This document shows, piece by piece, positions 17,691-25,326 of a stretch of 64,000 bases of DNA. Source of the DNA: Streptomyces sulphureus DSM 40104 (GTDB lineage Bacteria > Actinomycetota > Actinomycetes > Streptomycetales > Streptomycetaceae); contig NZ_KB905822.1 in the NCBI RefSeq assembly GCF_000381025.1, positions 202,555 through 266,554 on the forward strand, given 5' to 3'. The number at the start of each line of letters is the position of its first letter. The first letter of the stretch is position 1. Both the position numbers and the translations under genes were made by a program. Below the pieces are notes generated by a model. It was not told the DNA's origin. It did no database searches and worked only from the letters and a program-made list of their open reading frames with translations.

Positions 17691-18410
17691 CTACTCCTCC
17701 GCGGGAGTCGTCCGGTCGGTCGTGCCAAGGCCCTGCAGGGCGGCGAGGCGACCGTGCTGGACGTGCATCCGGGCGACCGCGGTCGCCCCGATGGCGTCGC
17801 CGGTGGAGAAGCACCGGACGAGTTCCTCGTGTTCGCGGTGCGCCTGCCGGGCGCGCTCGCCGCGGAGCGAGGCGTTGATGTACCGCTCGCAGGAGTACCA
17901 CAGGACTCGGACGTGCCGTTGGAGCGCCCCGGGGCCCAGCCGCGCGAAGACCGCGGCGTGGAACTCGCGGTGCGCGAAGAGCATCGCAGCCGGGTCGTCG
18001 GCGTCCTCCGTGCGCCGCATGCGCTCCAGGGCCGCTTCCATGGCGGTCGCCGTCTCCTCGGGGTAGGTGGCGGCGGCTCGTTCGGTCGCCATCACCTCCA
18101 TCAGCTCCAGCATCCGGTAGGAGTCGTCGACGTCCTGCCGCCGTATCTCGGAGACGACGGCGCCGCGCCGCGGATACATCTCCAGCAGGCCCTCGGAGAG
18201 GAGTTCGCGGAAGGCTTCGCGCAACGGCACCCGGCTGATTCCGAGTTCGGCGGAGAGCTCCTCGACGCGAAGCCTTGTGCCCGGAGAAAGAGTGCCGAGC
18301 ACGATGCGCTGGCGGAGCTGGTCCGCTGCAAAGTCGGTGAGTGTACCGTGCGGCGGGCCGAATCCGGCCGTCGTTTGGGCGTCTTTCACTGGCGTGTGAC
18401 TTTCCCGCAT
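17691..18410 (-). CDS. GntR-family regulator, FCD subfamily (candidate regulator of pyridine catabolism)
   Basis: 239 residues from the ATG at 18410 (protein begins MRESHTPVK). The winged HTH is clear at about 20-85 (QRIVLGTLSPGTRLRVEEL, then SRVPLREAFREL). The C-terminal all-helical FCD domain keeps the metal-binding pattern: an Asp, FAHREFHAAVF, and a late His in MHVQHGRL. FCD regulators bind small acids with a metal and usually repress catabolic operons. It lies 89 bp downstream of the hydroxylase at the end of the operon at 18500-23253. A longer start at 18503 is possible but lacks similarity. Confidence 0.88.
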   Translation of the reverse strand: MRESHTPVKDAQTTAGFGPPHGTLTDFAADQLRQRIVLGTLSPGTRLRVEELSAELGISRVPLREAFRELLSEGLLEMYPRRGAVVSEIRRQDVDDSYRMLELMEVMATERAAATYPEETATAMEAALERMRRTEDADDPAAMLFAHREFHAAVFARLGPGALQRHVRVLWYSCERYINASLRGERARQAHREHEELVRCFSTGDAIGATAVARMHVQHGRLAALQGLGTTDRTTPAEE

Positions 18411-18499
18411 GGTGTTGGTGCTGTCGGCGACAGTTTGCCACGGCTTGGGGCAGAGCTGTCCGGTGGGCGTTGCACCCGCCGGACAGCACCGCCCCGACG

Positions 18500-19759
18500 T
18501 CATGGGGCGGCGGTGACGCTGCCGCGCGTCTGCCGGCCCGACTGCGGTGTCCCCGGCTCCTCACCGGGCTCGAAAGGCCAGCCCAGCGGCGGCCCGATGT
18601 AGCTCTCGGCGAAGTTGCGTGCGTACGCCGTCGAGTGGCGTAGCTGCCAGAGCCTGGACTGCTGGAGGCGCTGGCGGAACGCCGCGTCGGGTCCGTCGGC
18701 GGGGTAGGTGTGCATCATGTGTATCAGGGCGTGGCTGAACTCCTGCGCCTTCCAGATGTCGGGCAGCCGCCTCGCGGAGTACCGGGCGAGCGCCTGCTCC
18801 TCCCCGCCGTCCAGGAACCCGGCGAGTACGCCGTCGAGTTCGGCCGCGTCGGCGATGGCCAGATTCATACCCTTGCCGCCGGACGGGGTGATGATGTGCG
18901 CCGCGTCGCCGAGCAGGAAGAGCCGCCCGTACTGCATCGGCTCCAGCACGCTGCTCTTCATCTCCAGCATGTTCTTGCTGAAGACCGGACCTTCGTGCAG
19001 CGTCCATCCCGGTTTGGCCAGCCGGTGCCGCAGCTCGTGCCAGATCCGCTCGTCGGGCCAGTCCTCCACGCTGTCCTCGAAGGGGACTTGGAGGTGGAAG
19101 CGCGTGACGTCGTCCGAGCGGAGGAGGTGCCCTGCGAAGCCCCGCGGATGCTGTGCGTAGACGGTCCACTCCGCCGACGGCCGGGTGCGCGCGAGCAGGG
19201 TGAGCCAGCGGAACTCGTGCTGCATGGTGTACTCGGTGAACGCCTCTCCGGGGATCGAGGCGCGGGCGGCACCGTGTTGACCGTCCGCACCCGCCACCGC
19301 GTCGGCAGTGACCACCAGGCCGTTTTCGCACTCCACGCGCGGGCGGTGCTCCAGGGACGTGACGCGGTGGGCGCGGGTCTCGTAGTGGACGGTTCCGCCG
19401 CCCGCCTCGTAGGCGTCCAACAGGTCGGCCACCACTTCCTGTTGGGGGTAGACGTAGTGGGGAGTGTCGTCGTAGAGAGCCGAGTAGTCGGTGAAGAAGC
19501 TTTCGCCGTCACTGCGGAACTCGCAGCCGTGGTGCACCGCGCCTTCCGCGTGCAGCCTCTCGGCGAGTCCGTGCCGCTCCAGGAGTTCGACGGTGCGGTG
19601 CTCCAGCAGGCCGGCCCGGGCACGGCCGAGGATCTGCGCGCGGCTGAACTTGTCGAGGACCACGGTGGGGACTCCGCGCTGTTGCAGCAGATTGGCGAGA
19701 GTCAGCCCGGCGGGGCCGGCGCCGATGATCGCGAGGCGGGACTCGATTTCCCGGGCCAT
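18500..19759 (-). CDS. PobA-like FAD aromatic hydroxylase (4-hydroxybenzoate 3-monooxygenase family)
   Basis: 419 residues from the ATG at 19759, behind AGGAGGGCCGA. Group A flavoprotein hydroxylase motifs: AIIGAGPAGLTLANLL (FAD dinucleotide), RARAGLLEHRTVELL as in PobA, ADGQHGAAR, and GRLFLLGDAAHIITPSGGKG (FAD/NADPH). PobA converts 4-hydroxybenzoate to protocatechuate, but the four upstream co-oriented genes degrade 2,5-dihydroxypyridine, not protocatechuate. A PobA-type enzyme acting on the aza-analogue 6-hydroxynicotinate, or on a hydroxypicolinate, would supply that intermediate. The family is firm; the substrate is inference, and true 4-hydroxybenzoate activity remains possible. Confidence 0.8.
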   Translation of the reverse strand: MAREIESRLAIIGAGPAGLTLANLLQQRGVPTVVLDKFSRAQILGRARAGLLEHRTVELLERHGLAERLHAEGAVHHGCEFRSDGESFFTDYSALYDDTPHYVYPQQEVVADLLDAYEAGGGTVHYETRAHRVTSLEHRPRVECENGLVVTADAVAGADGQHGAARASIPGEAFTEYTMQHEFRWLTLLARTRPSAEWTVYAQHPRGFAGHLLRSDDVTRFHLQVPFEDSVEDWPDERIWHELRHRLAKPGWTLHEGPVFSKNMLEMKSSVLEPMQYGRLFLLGDAAHIITPSGGKGMNLAIADAAELDGVLAGFLDGGEEQALARYSARRLPDIWKAQEFSHALIHMMHTYPADGPDAAFRQRLQQSRLWQLRHSTAYARNFAESYIGPPLGWPFEPGEEPGTPQSGRQTRGSVTAAP

Positions 19760-19860
19760 TCGGCCCTCCTTACGTTCGGTGGCGAGATGGGTGAGGGCGG
19801 GGGCAGCGCGCACCCGCAGTCGCAGGCCGCAGCAGACCGCCGCGGCCTGCGCGGCAGGTG

Positions 19861-20877
19861 TCAGTCGGCGCGGTGCGGTTCCACGACGCGACCGCCGCGG
19901 ACCACCGGCTCGTCGTCGAGGAGGAGGTCGCAGCCCCGCATCGGGATGTCGAAGTGGCAGGGAGTGTCGTTGGCGCCGCCGAGTTCGTTGTTGGGGCCGA
20001 TGGAAAACATCACGTTGCCCTCGAAGGAACGCAGCTCCATGCCCATGCCGCCGGGGAACTGCGTCAGACCGTGCCAGTGCGCGCGCGGGTCGAGGCCCCA
20101 GCCGACGTGCGACATGCCGTAACCGCGCGGGTCGTCGAAAGAGCGGATGTAGGAGGAGAGCAGGTCCGCGTCGAGGCCGCCGCGGATGTCGGTGATGAAC
20201 CCCTTTTCCACGGTGAGTTCGACCGGGGTGGTGGTGTAGGTGTTGAACGGCAGCAGGACGTCGCCAGGGGACATCACGATGCGTCCGTCGACGCCGTCGT
20301 CGGCGCCGCCGGTGAAAACGAAGGCGGACGGCCAGTGGTCCCAGCGCCCCGGCTCGTCGGTGTAGCCGTACTCCGAGACCGTGGGGTAGACGCCGAGCCT
20401 GTAGGTGATGTCGGTGCCCGCCTCACTGGTGATGCGGAGCGACTCCGCGCCGGCGAGGCGGTGCTGGGCCGCCTCGACCCGCTCGCGCAGCTCGACGGTC
20501 GGAAAGAGCCGTGCCAGGAGTTCCACCGGTTCGACCGCGAGGGCGATCCTGGTGCCGGCCGCCTGGATCTCCATCTGCTCCGGGCTGAAGAGCAGGAAGA
20601 CCAGGTCGATGAGGATGTCCGCCTGCTTGGCCGTCTCCACCACCTCGCGTTGCCCGGCGAGTCCGCCGCCCACCTCCCAGCCGCCGCTCGGCGGCGGCTC
20701 GGGGAGCCGGACGTGGTACGCGCGGGCGCCGAGTCGACGCGCGGCGGCCAGGAACGCGTCAGCGTAGGCGAGGCGTTCGTGCCCCTGGGACAGGACGGCG
20801 ACGGTCTGGCCGTCCTCCACGGCGCAGAGCTTCAGGTAGTCGGTGCACAGGTCTGCGAGGAATGCCTGGTCGGTCAC
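19861..20877 (-). CDS. nicX: 2,5-dihydroxypyridine 5,6-dioxygenase (NicX-like)
   Basis: 338 residues from a GTG overlapping the nicD stop. It resembles the NicX family, mononuclear iron dioxygenases that open 2,5-dihydroxypyridine to N-formylmaleamate. The C-terminal third holds likely iron ligands: MSHVGWGLDP and the HxD of PCHFDIPM, with an EVGGANDTPC-like approach loop. The N-terminal Rossmann-like half (AVLSQGHERLAYADAFLAAA) is also typical. The order nicF-nicE-nicD-nicX with 4-nt overlaps supports one multi-step pathway. Confidence 0.85.
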   Translation of the reverse strand: MTDQAFLADLCTDYLKLCAVEDGQTVAVLSQGHERLAYADAFLAAARRLGARAYHVRLPEPPPSGGWEVGGGLAGQREVVETAKQADILIDLVFLLFSPEQMEIQAAGTRIALAVEPVELLARLFPTVELRERVEAAQHRLAGAESLRITSEAGTDITYRLGVYPTVSEYGYTDEPGRWDHWPSAFVFTGGADDGVDGRIVMSPGDVLLPFNTYTTTPVELTVEKGFITDIRGGLDADLLSSYIRSFDDPRGYGMSHVGWGLDPRAHWHGLTQFPGGMGMELRSFEGNVMFSIGPNNELGGANDTPCHFDIPMRGCDLLLDDEPVVRGGRVVEPHRAD

Positions 20878-21833
20878 GATTGCCTCCCTGGAACGGATCG
20901 CCCGGCGGGTCCGCCGGGCGGGTGCGGTGCGGGGCGCGTCGCCGTCTGCTGCGCGTCGGCGGGCCGGGACGGGGTCGGCTCGGCGCCGTCGTCCGGGCTC
21001 TCCGGTGCGGGCGGGGGGCCGAGAGCCGCGCGCTTCCCGTCAAGGGCTGTGCGTACGGCGTCGAGGAAGCCGTCGAGGTTGTCCCAGGGCACCATGTGGC
21101 CGGCCGAGGGCACCTCGAGGATCTGCGCCTGCGGATTCAGCCGACGCAGAGCGGGGACGTCGGCGTCGGTGACGACCGGGCTCTCGGCGCCTCGGATCAA
21201 CGTGACCGGCGCGGGGAGCCGGGCCCAGTACGGCTCGAACCGCTCGCGCTCGAAGTCGCCGTGCGTCTCTGCCACGGCCGTCGGGTCGCAGGTCGGCAAC
21301 TCCTGTGCCCGGATGGCCAGTTCGCGCTGCGGCCAGTGCGGGTACCACCGCGCCACGCCCTCCGCGTCGGTTCCCCTGCGCGCCTCGGTGAGTTGCTCGG
21401 CGAAGGAGGAGGCCGAGGTCGGATAGGGGCGGTGCGGGCCGGAGAGCGGCGGATCGACGAGGACCAGCGGGCCGTGCGGAAGCAGCCGAGCGGTCGCGGC
21501 CGCGATGCGCGCCCCCATCGAGTGGCCCAGGAGAACGGGACGTTCGCAGTCCAGTGCCTCGGCCAGCGCGACGGCGTCCGCGGCGTACTCGCGCAGCGTG
21601 TAACCGCCGTCGGGCGCCACGGTGCCGCCTCGACCGCGGATGTCGGGCACGTACACCCGGTACTCCCCTGACAACGCGTGCGCCACGAAGTCGAGTGCCA
21701 GCGCGGTGCTGGTGATGCCGGGCAGCAGCAGCAGGTCCGGGCTGCCCGGCTCACCGTAGCGGAGCACCCTGTGGCTCAATCCACGTGCGTCGACTCGGAG
21801 TTCAGTACCGCGGGGACCGTAGGGGGCGTTCAT
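20874..21833 (-). CDS. nicD: Alpha/beta hydrolase, N-formylmaleamate deformylase (NicD-like)
   Basis: 319 residues. Alpha/beta hydrolase features: LLLPGITSTA oxyanion region, nucleophile elbow GHSMGA, an Asp region near RGAESPVVTDADV, and the C-terminal base in PSAGHMVPWDN. The last ~45 residues are a Pro-rich tail. Between a dihydroxypyridine dioxygenase and a maleate isomerase gene, removal of formate from N-formylmaleamate is the expected step. ATG overlaps the nicE stop and the stop overlaps the nicX GTG. Confidence 0.78.
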   Translation of the reverse strand: MNAPYGPRGTELRVDARGLSHRVLRYGEPGSPDLLLLPGITSTALALDFVAHALSGEYRVYVPDIRGRGGTVAPDGGYTLREYAADAVALAEALDCERPVLLGHSMGARIAAATARLLPHGPLVLVDPPLSGPHRPYPTSASSFAEQLTEARRGTDAEGVARWYPHWPQRELAIRAQELPTCDPTAVAETHGDFERERFEPYWARLPAPVTLIRGAESPVVTDADVPALRRLNPQAQILEVPSAGHMVPWDNLDGFLDAVRTALDGKRAALGPPPAPESPDDGAEPTPSRPADAQQTATRPAPHPPGGPAGRSVPGRQS

Positions 21834-22585
21834 CGGCGGTCACCGCCCGTCAAAGCGGCGCCGCCGGTCGAGAGACCGAGCGGCAGGCCGAGCGCCTCCA
21901 GGAGCTCGCGGGTCGTGGCGGTCGCGGCGGTCACCACGGGGAGTCCGAAGCGTTGCTCCACCTCGGGAACGGCGTCGAGCGAGGGCATTTGGACGCAGGC
22001 GGAGAGAACGATGCCCTCGGCCCCGGTGAGGTCCAAGCCGGCGACGTGCGCGGAGAGATCCCCGGGGTCGAGGCGGCCGACGGCACTGTTGTCGGTCACC
22101 GCCAGACTCACCGAGTCGACGACCTCCACCCCGTACTGCTCCAGATAGGCGAGCACGGTCCTCGTCAACTCCGGTGCATACGGGGCGACGACCGCGACCT
22201 TGCGCAGCCCGAGTGCATCGAGCGTGCGGACGAGTGCTCCCGCACTGCTCACCACGGGTGCCTCGCAGCCGTTGCCTGCCGTCACGTCCGCGAGCCACGG
22301 CTCGATCCGCTCGTGCGCCTTCGGCCCCTCCGCCATCAGCGCCACCAGGCACGCGTAGCCGAGGACACGCACTTGGGCGTCGGAGAGCTCCCTGGCGCAG
22401 CGGTCCCCCTCCTCGACCATGGCGTGCAGCGCGGCGGCCTCGACGGTGTGGAGCTCCGCGCGGCTGGAGTGGAAGGTGAACTCCTCGCCGTGCAGGGCGG
22501 TGTGTTCGCGCAGGAGCTTGGGGACCTCGGTCTCCATCGTGGTGTTGGAGCTGGGGACGACGAGTCCCACGCGGTGCGCCGTCAT
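21830..22585 (-). CDS. nicE: Maleate cis-trans isomerase (NicE-like, Asp/Glu racemase superfamily)
   Basis: 251 residues from ATG 22585. The N-terminal VGLVVPSSNTTMETEVP is the maleate isomerase signature, with Asn contacts to substrate. The two catalytic Cys positions appear as LGYACLVALM and VLSACVQMPSL. It isomerises maleate to fumarate. Overlaps both neighbours by 4 nt. Confidence 0.87.
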   Translation of the reverse strand: MTAHRVGLVVPSSNTTMETEVPKLLREHTALHGEEFTFHSSRAELHTVEAAALHAMVEEGDRCARELSDAQVRVLGYACLVALMAEGPKAHERIEPWLADVTAGNGCEAPVVSSAGALVRTLDALGLRKVAVVAPYAPELTRTVLAYLEQYGVEVVDSVSLAVTDNSAVGRLDPGDLSAHVAGLDLTGAEGIVLSACVQMPSLDAVPEVEQRFGLPVVTAATATTRELLEALGLPLGLSTGGAALTGGDRR

Positions 22586-23253
22586 GCTGCCCCCTTGTGT
22601 GCGGTGGACCCCTCGGACGGTGCGGCGTTCCGGGCGCGGCTCAGGTACTCGGCGGCGTCGTCGAGCCCGACGACATCCGCGTACTTCTGCTGGAGATCGA
22701 AGAGGGCGGCGTCGTGCGGTGGTTGGGCCCGGTCGCCCACGCAGTCGGCCACGACGAGCGTGGCGAAGCCGTGCTGTACCGAGTCCACGGCGGTGGCCCG
22801 TACGCAGCCGCTCGTCGTGGCGCCACACACCAGGACGGTGTCGACACGCAGGGAGCCGAGCGCCGAGGCGAGCCCGGTGCCGAAGAAGCCACTCGCCGAT
22901 GCCTTGGTGAGCACGGGTTCGTTCGGCCCGGGCGCGACCGCTTGATCGATCTGCACCGCGGGCGTTCCGCTGCGCAACGCGGCGAGTCCCGGCGACTTGT
23001 CGAGCCAGGCGTGCGGAACGCCGGGCGGGAAGGCGATGGCGGTGTACAGCACGGGTGCGCCGGCGGCACGGGCGGCGCCGAGCAGTCGCGCGGTGGCGTC
23101 GAGCTGCGGACGGAGGTCCGCGCCGGTGGGCAGGCCGGGGTCGGTGAAGCCGAGTTGGAGATCGACCACGACGACGGCGGGACGCACGCCGCGGTGGGCG
23201 CTGCTGCCGAAACCGGCGCTCCTGTAGCGGTCGAGCAGGTGGGGGTCGGTCAC
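22582..23253 (-). CDS. nicF: Maleamate amidohydrolase (NicF-like, isochorismatase family)
   Basis: 223 residues from GTG 23253 (GTG 23262 would add three). Cysteine hydrolase triad of the isochorismatase fold: Asp in VVVVDLQLGFTD, Lys in VLTKASASGF, and Cys in VCGATTSGCVRATA with its cis-peptide GATTSG. In the pyridine pathway it hydrolyses maleamate to maleate and ammonia. It is the first gene of the leftward operon nicF-nicE-nicD-nicX-hydroxylase-GntR. Confidence 0.83.
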   Translation of the reverse strand: MTDPHLLDRYRSAGFGSSAHRGVRPAVVVVDLQLGFTDPGLPTGADLRPQLDATARLLGAARAAGAPVLYTAIAFPPGVPHAWLDKSPGLAALRSGTPAVQIDQAVAPGPNEPVLTKASASGFFGTGLASALGSLRVDTVLVCGATTSGCVRATAVDSVQHGFATLVVADCVGDRAQPPHDAALFDLQQKYADVVGLDDAAEYLSRARNAAPSEGSTAHKGAA

Positions 23254-23678
23254 GGGAGGCACCTCTCGGGGAGGGGGTGACGGGGCGGAATGTCAGGGCA
23301 CCGTCGGTGAACACCACTTGCGGAACACCGAGTTGGTACGGACGGTGCGGTCCGAGCTCCCATGAGAAACTTAATTAAATCTGCCGTCAACCGGTAGGCG
23401 CAGTTGCCTTGGGTTCCCGGTGTCCAAGTCGACGAGTGACCGGCCTCGCGCCCTCAAACAGCCCGTGTGCAGGGGTGATTGCACGGTGACGCGAGCCGGG
23501 TCAGAGGTGTCGGGTCGACTGAGTTCGGCATGACCGTTGACAGCCTCCGTATTAAGTATGCATTGATGGTGCCGCCACGAGCCCCCGTCGACTCATGGCG
23601 GCCGGCGGTGCCGCCGATCGCTGACGGGCTCACCGACTCCCTGCACGCAACCGCCCCCTCTGCGGAAGCGAGACCGAC
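23254..23678. promoter_or_regulatory. Divergent promoter region between nic-like operon and MFS gene
   Basis: 425 bases without a gene separate the leftward catabolic operon from the rightward transporter. Two AT-rich islands stand out against the GC background. One, with the palindrome TTAATTAA at 23371-23378, lies on the nicF side. The other, at about 23550-23567 (ATTAAGTATGCATTGAT, imperfectly symmetric), lies 15 bases after a TTGACA at 23537-23542 facing the transporter gene. They are plausible promoter elements and operators for the GntR protein; no operator consensus was tested. Confidence 0.4.
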
Positions 23679-25202
23679 ATGTCGCAAACCCACCACGCGG
23701 ACCGGGACCGTCCGCCCACAGCAGGCGTGCGTTCCTACCGGATGCTGTGGATCATGCTCTTCGGCGGCTGGCTCTTCGCCTACGCCGATCGCGCCATCAC
23801 CGGCCCTGTCGTCACATGGATGATCGACAACGACGTTTCGTTCATGCACGCGGCGCAGAACCCGCACGCGCTCGGCGGCCTCATCGGCAGCCTCTTCTTC
23901 GCCGGCTACATGCTCACGCAACTGCCCAGCGGCAGCCTCGGCGACCGGTACGGACACGCCACGATGCTCGTCGTCTCGTTCGTCTGGGCCGGCGTCGCCA
24001 CGGTCATCAGCGGTGCCATCACGGGCTTGTTCGTCTTCGTCGCGATGCGCGTGCTGACAGGGCTCGGCGAGGGCGCGTTCTACTCCAACGACCGCGCCCT
24101 GATCGTCGCCCACACCCCCGCGCCCGAGCGCAGTCTGGGGCTCGGGGTCGCCATCACCGGGCTCGCGTTCGGGCTCACCGTCGCCAATATCGCAGCGCCG
24201 CCCCTGCTCGATTTCGGCGCCTCGGTCCTCGGCAAGGAACAGGGATGGAGGATGCCGTTCCTGATCTTCGGCGTGCTCACGCTCCTTGTCTCCGCCGTGA
24301 TGTGGTGGTTCCTGCGACGCCTCGTCGGCAGGCTGCGTCCCGGGGTGCCGGCGCTGCGGCTGCTCGGTGTCTCGGCGGTCTTCTGCGCGCTGATCATGGC
24401 CCTGTTCTGGGCCAGCGACAGCCTCGGACTCCCGGAGTGGGCTTCGGCGTTGGCACAGGTGGTGCTGGCGCTGGCGATTGTCTTCGTGATGCGCCGCCGC
24501 GGCGCCTTCGGGCAGTCGCGGACCCGGCGGGGCGGTAGCGGTGTCATCGACAGGGAGACGCTGCTTATCTACGTCGCCGGTATCGCCATCCTGTGGAGCA
24601 TCTGGCTCTTCGGGTACTGGTCGGTGGCGATCGTCTCGTCGGCGGCGGACTCCTCGCTCGTCGAGGCGGGCCTCACCGCGGCCTTCAACGCGGGTGCCGG
24701 CATCATCGGCTTCCCCGTCGGCGGCTGGCTCTCCGACCGCGCCCTGCAACGTGGTTGGGGTCGGCGCAACCTGCTCATCGCCGCCACCGTCGCGCAGGGC
24801 ACGCTGGTCCTGCTCTTCGGCGTCTACCTCCAGCACGTCCAGCAGCCCTCGTTGTGGGTGATGGGGTTGCTGCTCTTCGCAACGGGGCTCTTCCTCAACG
24901 CGGTGCAGCCGATGTCCCAGGCGCTCACGGCCGACCTCGTAAGCGACGAGTCCCGCGGCGCCGCCTTCGGGATGTGGAACCTGATCGCGGAGATCGGCGC
25001 CGTCGCCAGCCCCGTGGTCTCGGGCGCTCTGCGGGATACCACGGGGAGTTGGTCGACCGCGGTCTACGTGGACGCGGGGCTGGTGCTGGCGAGCGCGTTC
25101 CTCTACTTGGGTGTGCGCCGCACCGGACCGCTCGCACGGGATGACGGTCCGGCGGGCGGCCCCGCGCACGGCGAGTCCGTCGTGGCGTCCGCCGGCGACT
25201 GA
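23679..25202 (+). CDS. MFS transporter (candidate pyridine-carboxylate importer)
   Basis: 507 residues with about twelve membrane segments. GSLGDRYGHATM is the loop 2-3 MFS signature; a long basic central loop (RRRGAFGQSRTRRGG) separates the halves. The overall form suits an organic-acid symporter. It is transcribed divergently from the pyridine catabolic operon and shares its promoter region, so I infer uptake of the pathway substrate (for example 6-hydroxynicotinate). Convergent with the ABC genes, with a strong hairpin between. Confidence 0.82.
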   Translation: MSQTHHADRDRPPTAGVRSYRMLWIMLFGGWLFAYADRAITGPVVTWMIDNDVSFMHAAQNPHALGGLIGSLFFAGYMLTQLPSGSLGDRYGHATMLVVSFVWAGVATVISGAITGLFVFVAMRVLTGLGEGAFYSNDRALIVAHTPAPERSLGLGVAITGLAFGLTVANIAAPPLLDFGASVLGKEQGWRMPFLIFGVLTLLVSAVMWWFLRRLVGRLRPGVPALRLLGVSAVFCALIMALFWASDSLGLPEWASALAQVVLALAIVFVMRRRGAFGQSRTRRGGSGVIDRETLLIYVAGIAILWSIWLFGYWSVAIVSSAADSSLVEAGLTAAFNAGAGIIGFPVGGWLSDRALQRGWGRRNLLIAATVAQGTLVLLFGVYLQHVQQPSLWVMGLLLFATGLFLNAVQPMSQALTADLVSDESRGAAFGMWNLIAEIGAVASPVVSGALRDTTGSWSTAVYVDAGLVLASAFLYLGVRRTGPLARDDGPAGGPAHGESVVASAGD

Positions 25203-25259
25203 GCGAGCCGGACGGTGACAGAGAGGCGAGGAGAGGACGCTTCTGCCGGCCGACGCGCG

Positions 25260-25292
25260 TGTCCCGTGGGAACTCTGCGTTCCCACGGGACA
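25260..25292. terminator. 14-bp perfect hairpin between convergent MFS and ABC genes
   Basis: TGTCCCGTGGGAAC (25260-25273) is the exact reverse complement of 25279-25292 with a 5-base loop. It sits between two convergent genes and should act in both directions, marking the left border of the metallophore cluster. Confidence 0.8.
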
Positions 25293-25326
25293 GTTGACGC
25301 CGGCTGGTAAGGGGAGCCCCCCGTGC

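Noticed and set aside
17691..25202. A full nicotinate degradation pathway
   Set aside because: No nicotinate dehydrogenase (NicA/NicB) is in the window and the hydroxylase is PobA-like, so only the lower pathway from a hydroxypyridine acid can be claimed.
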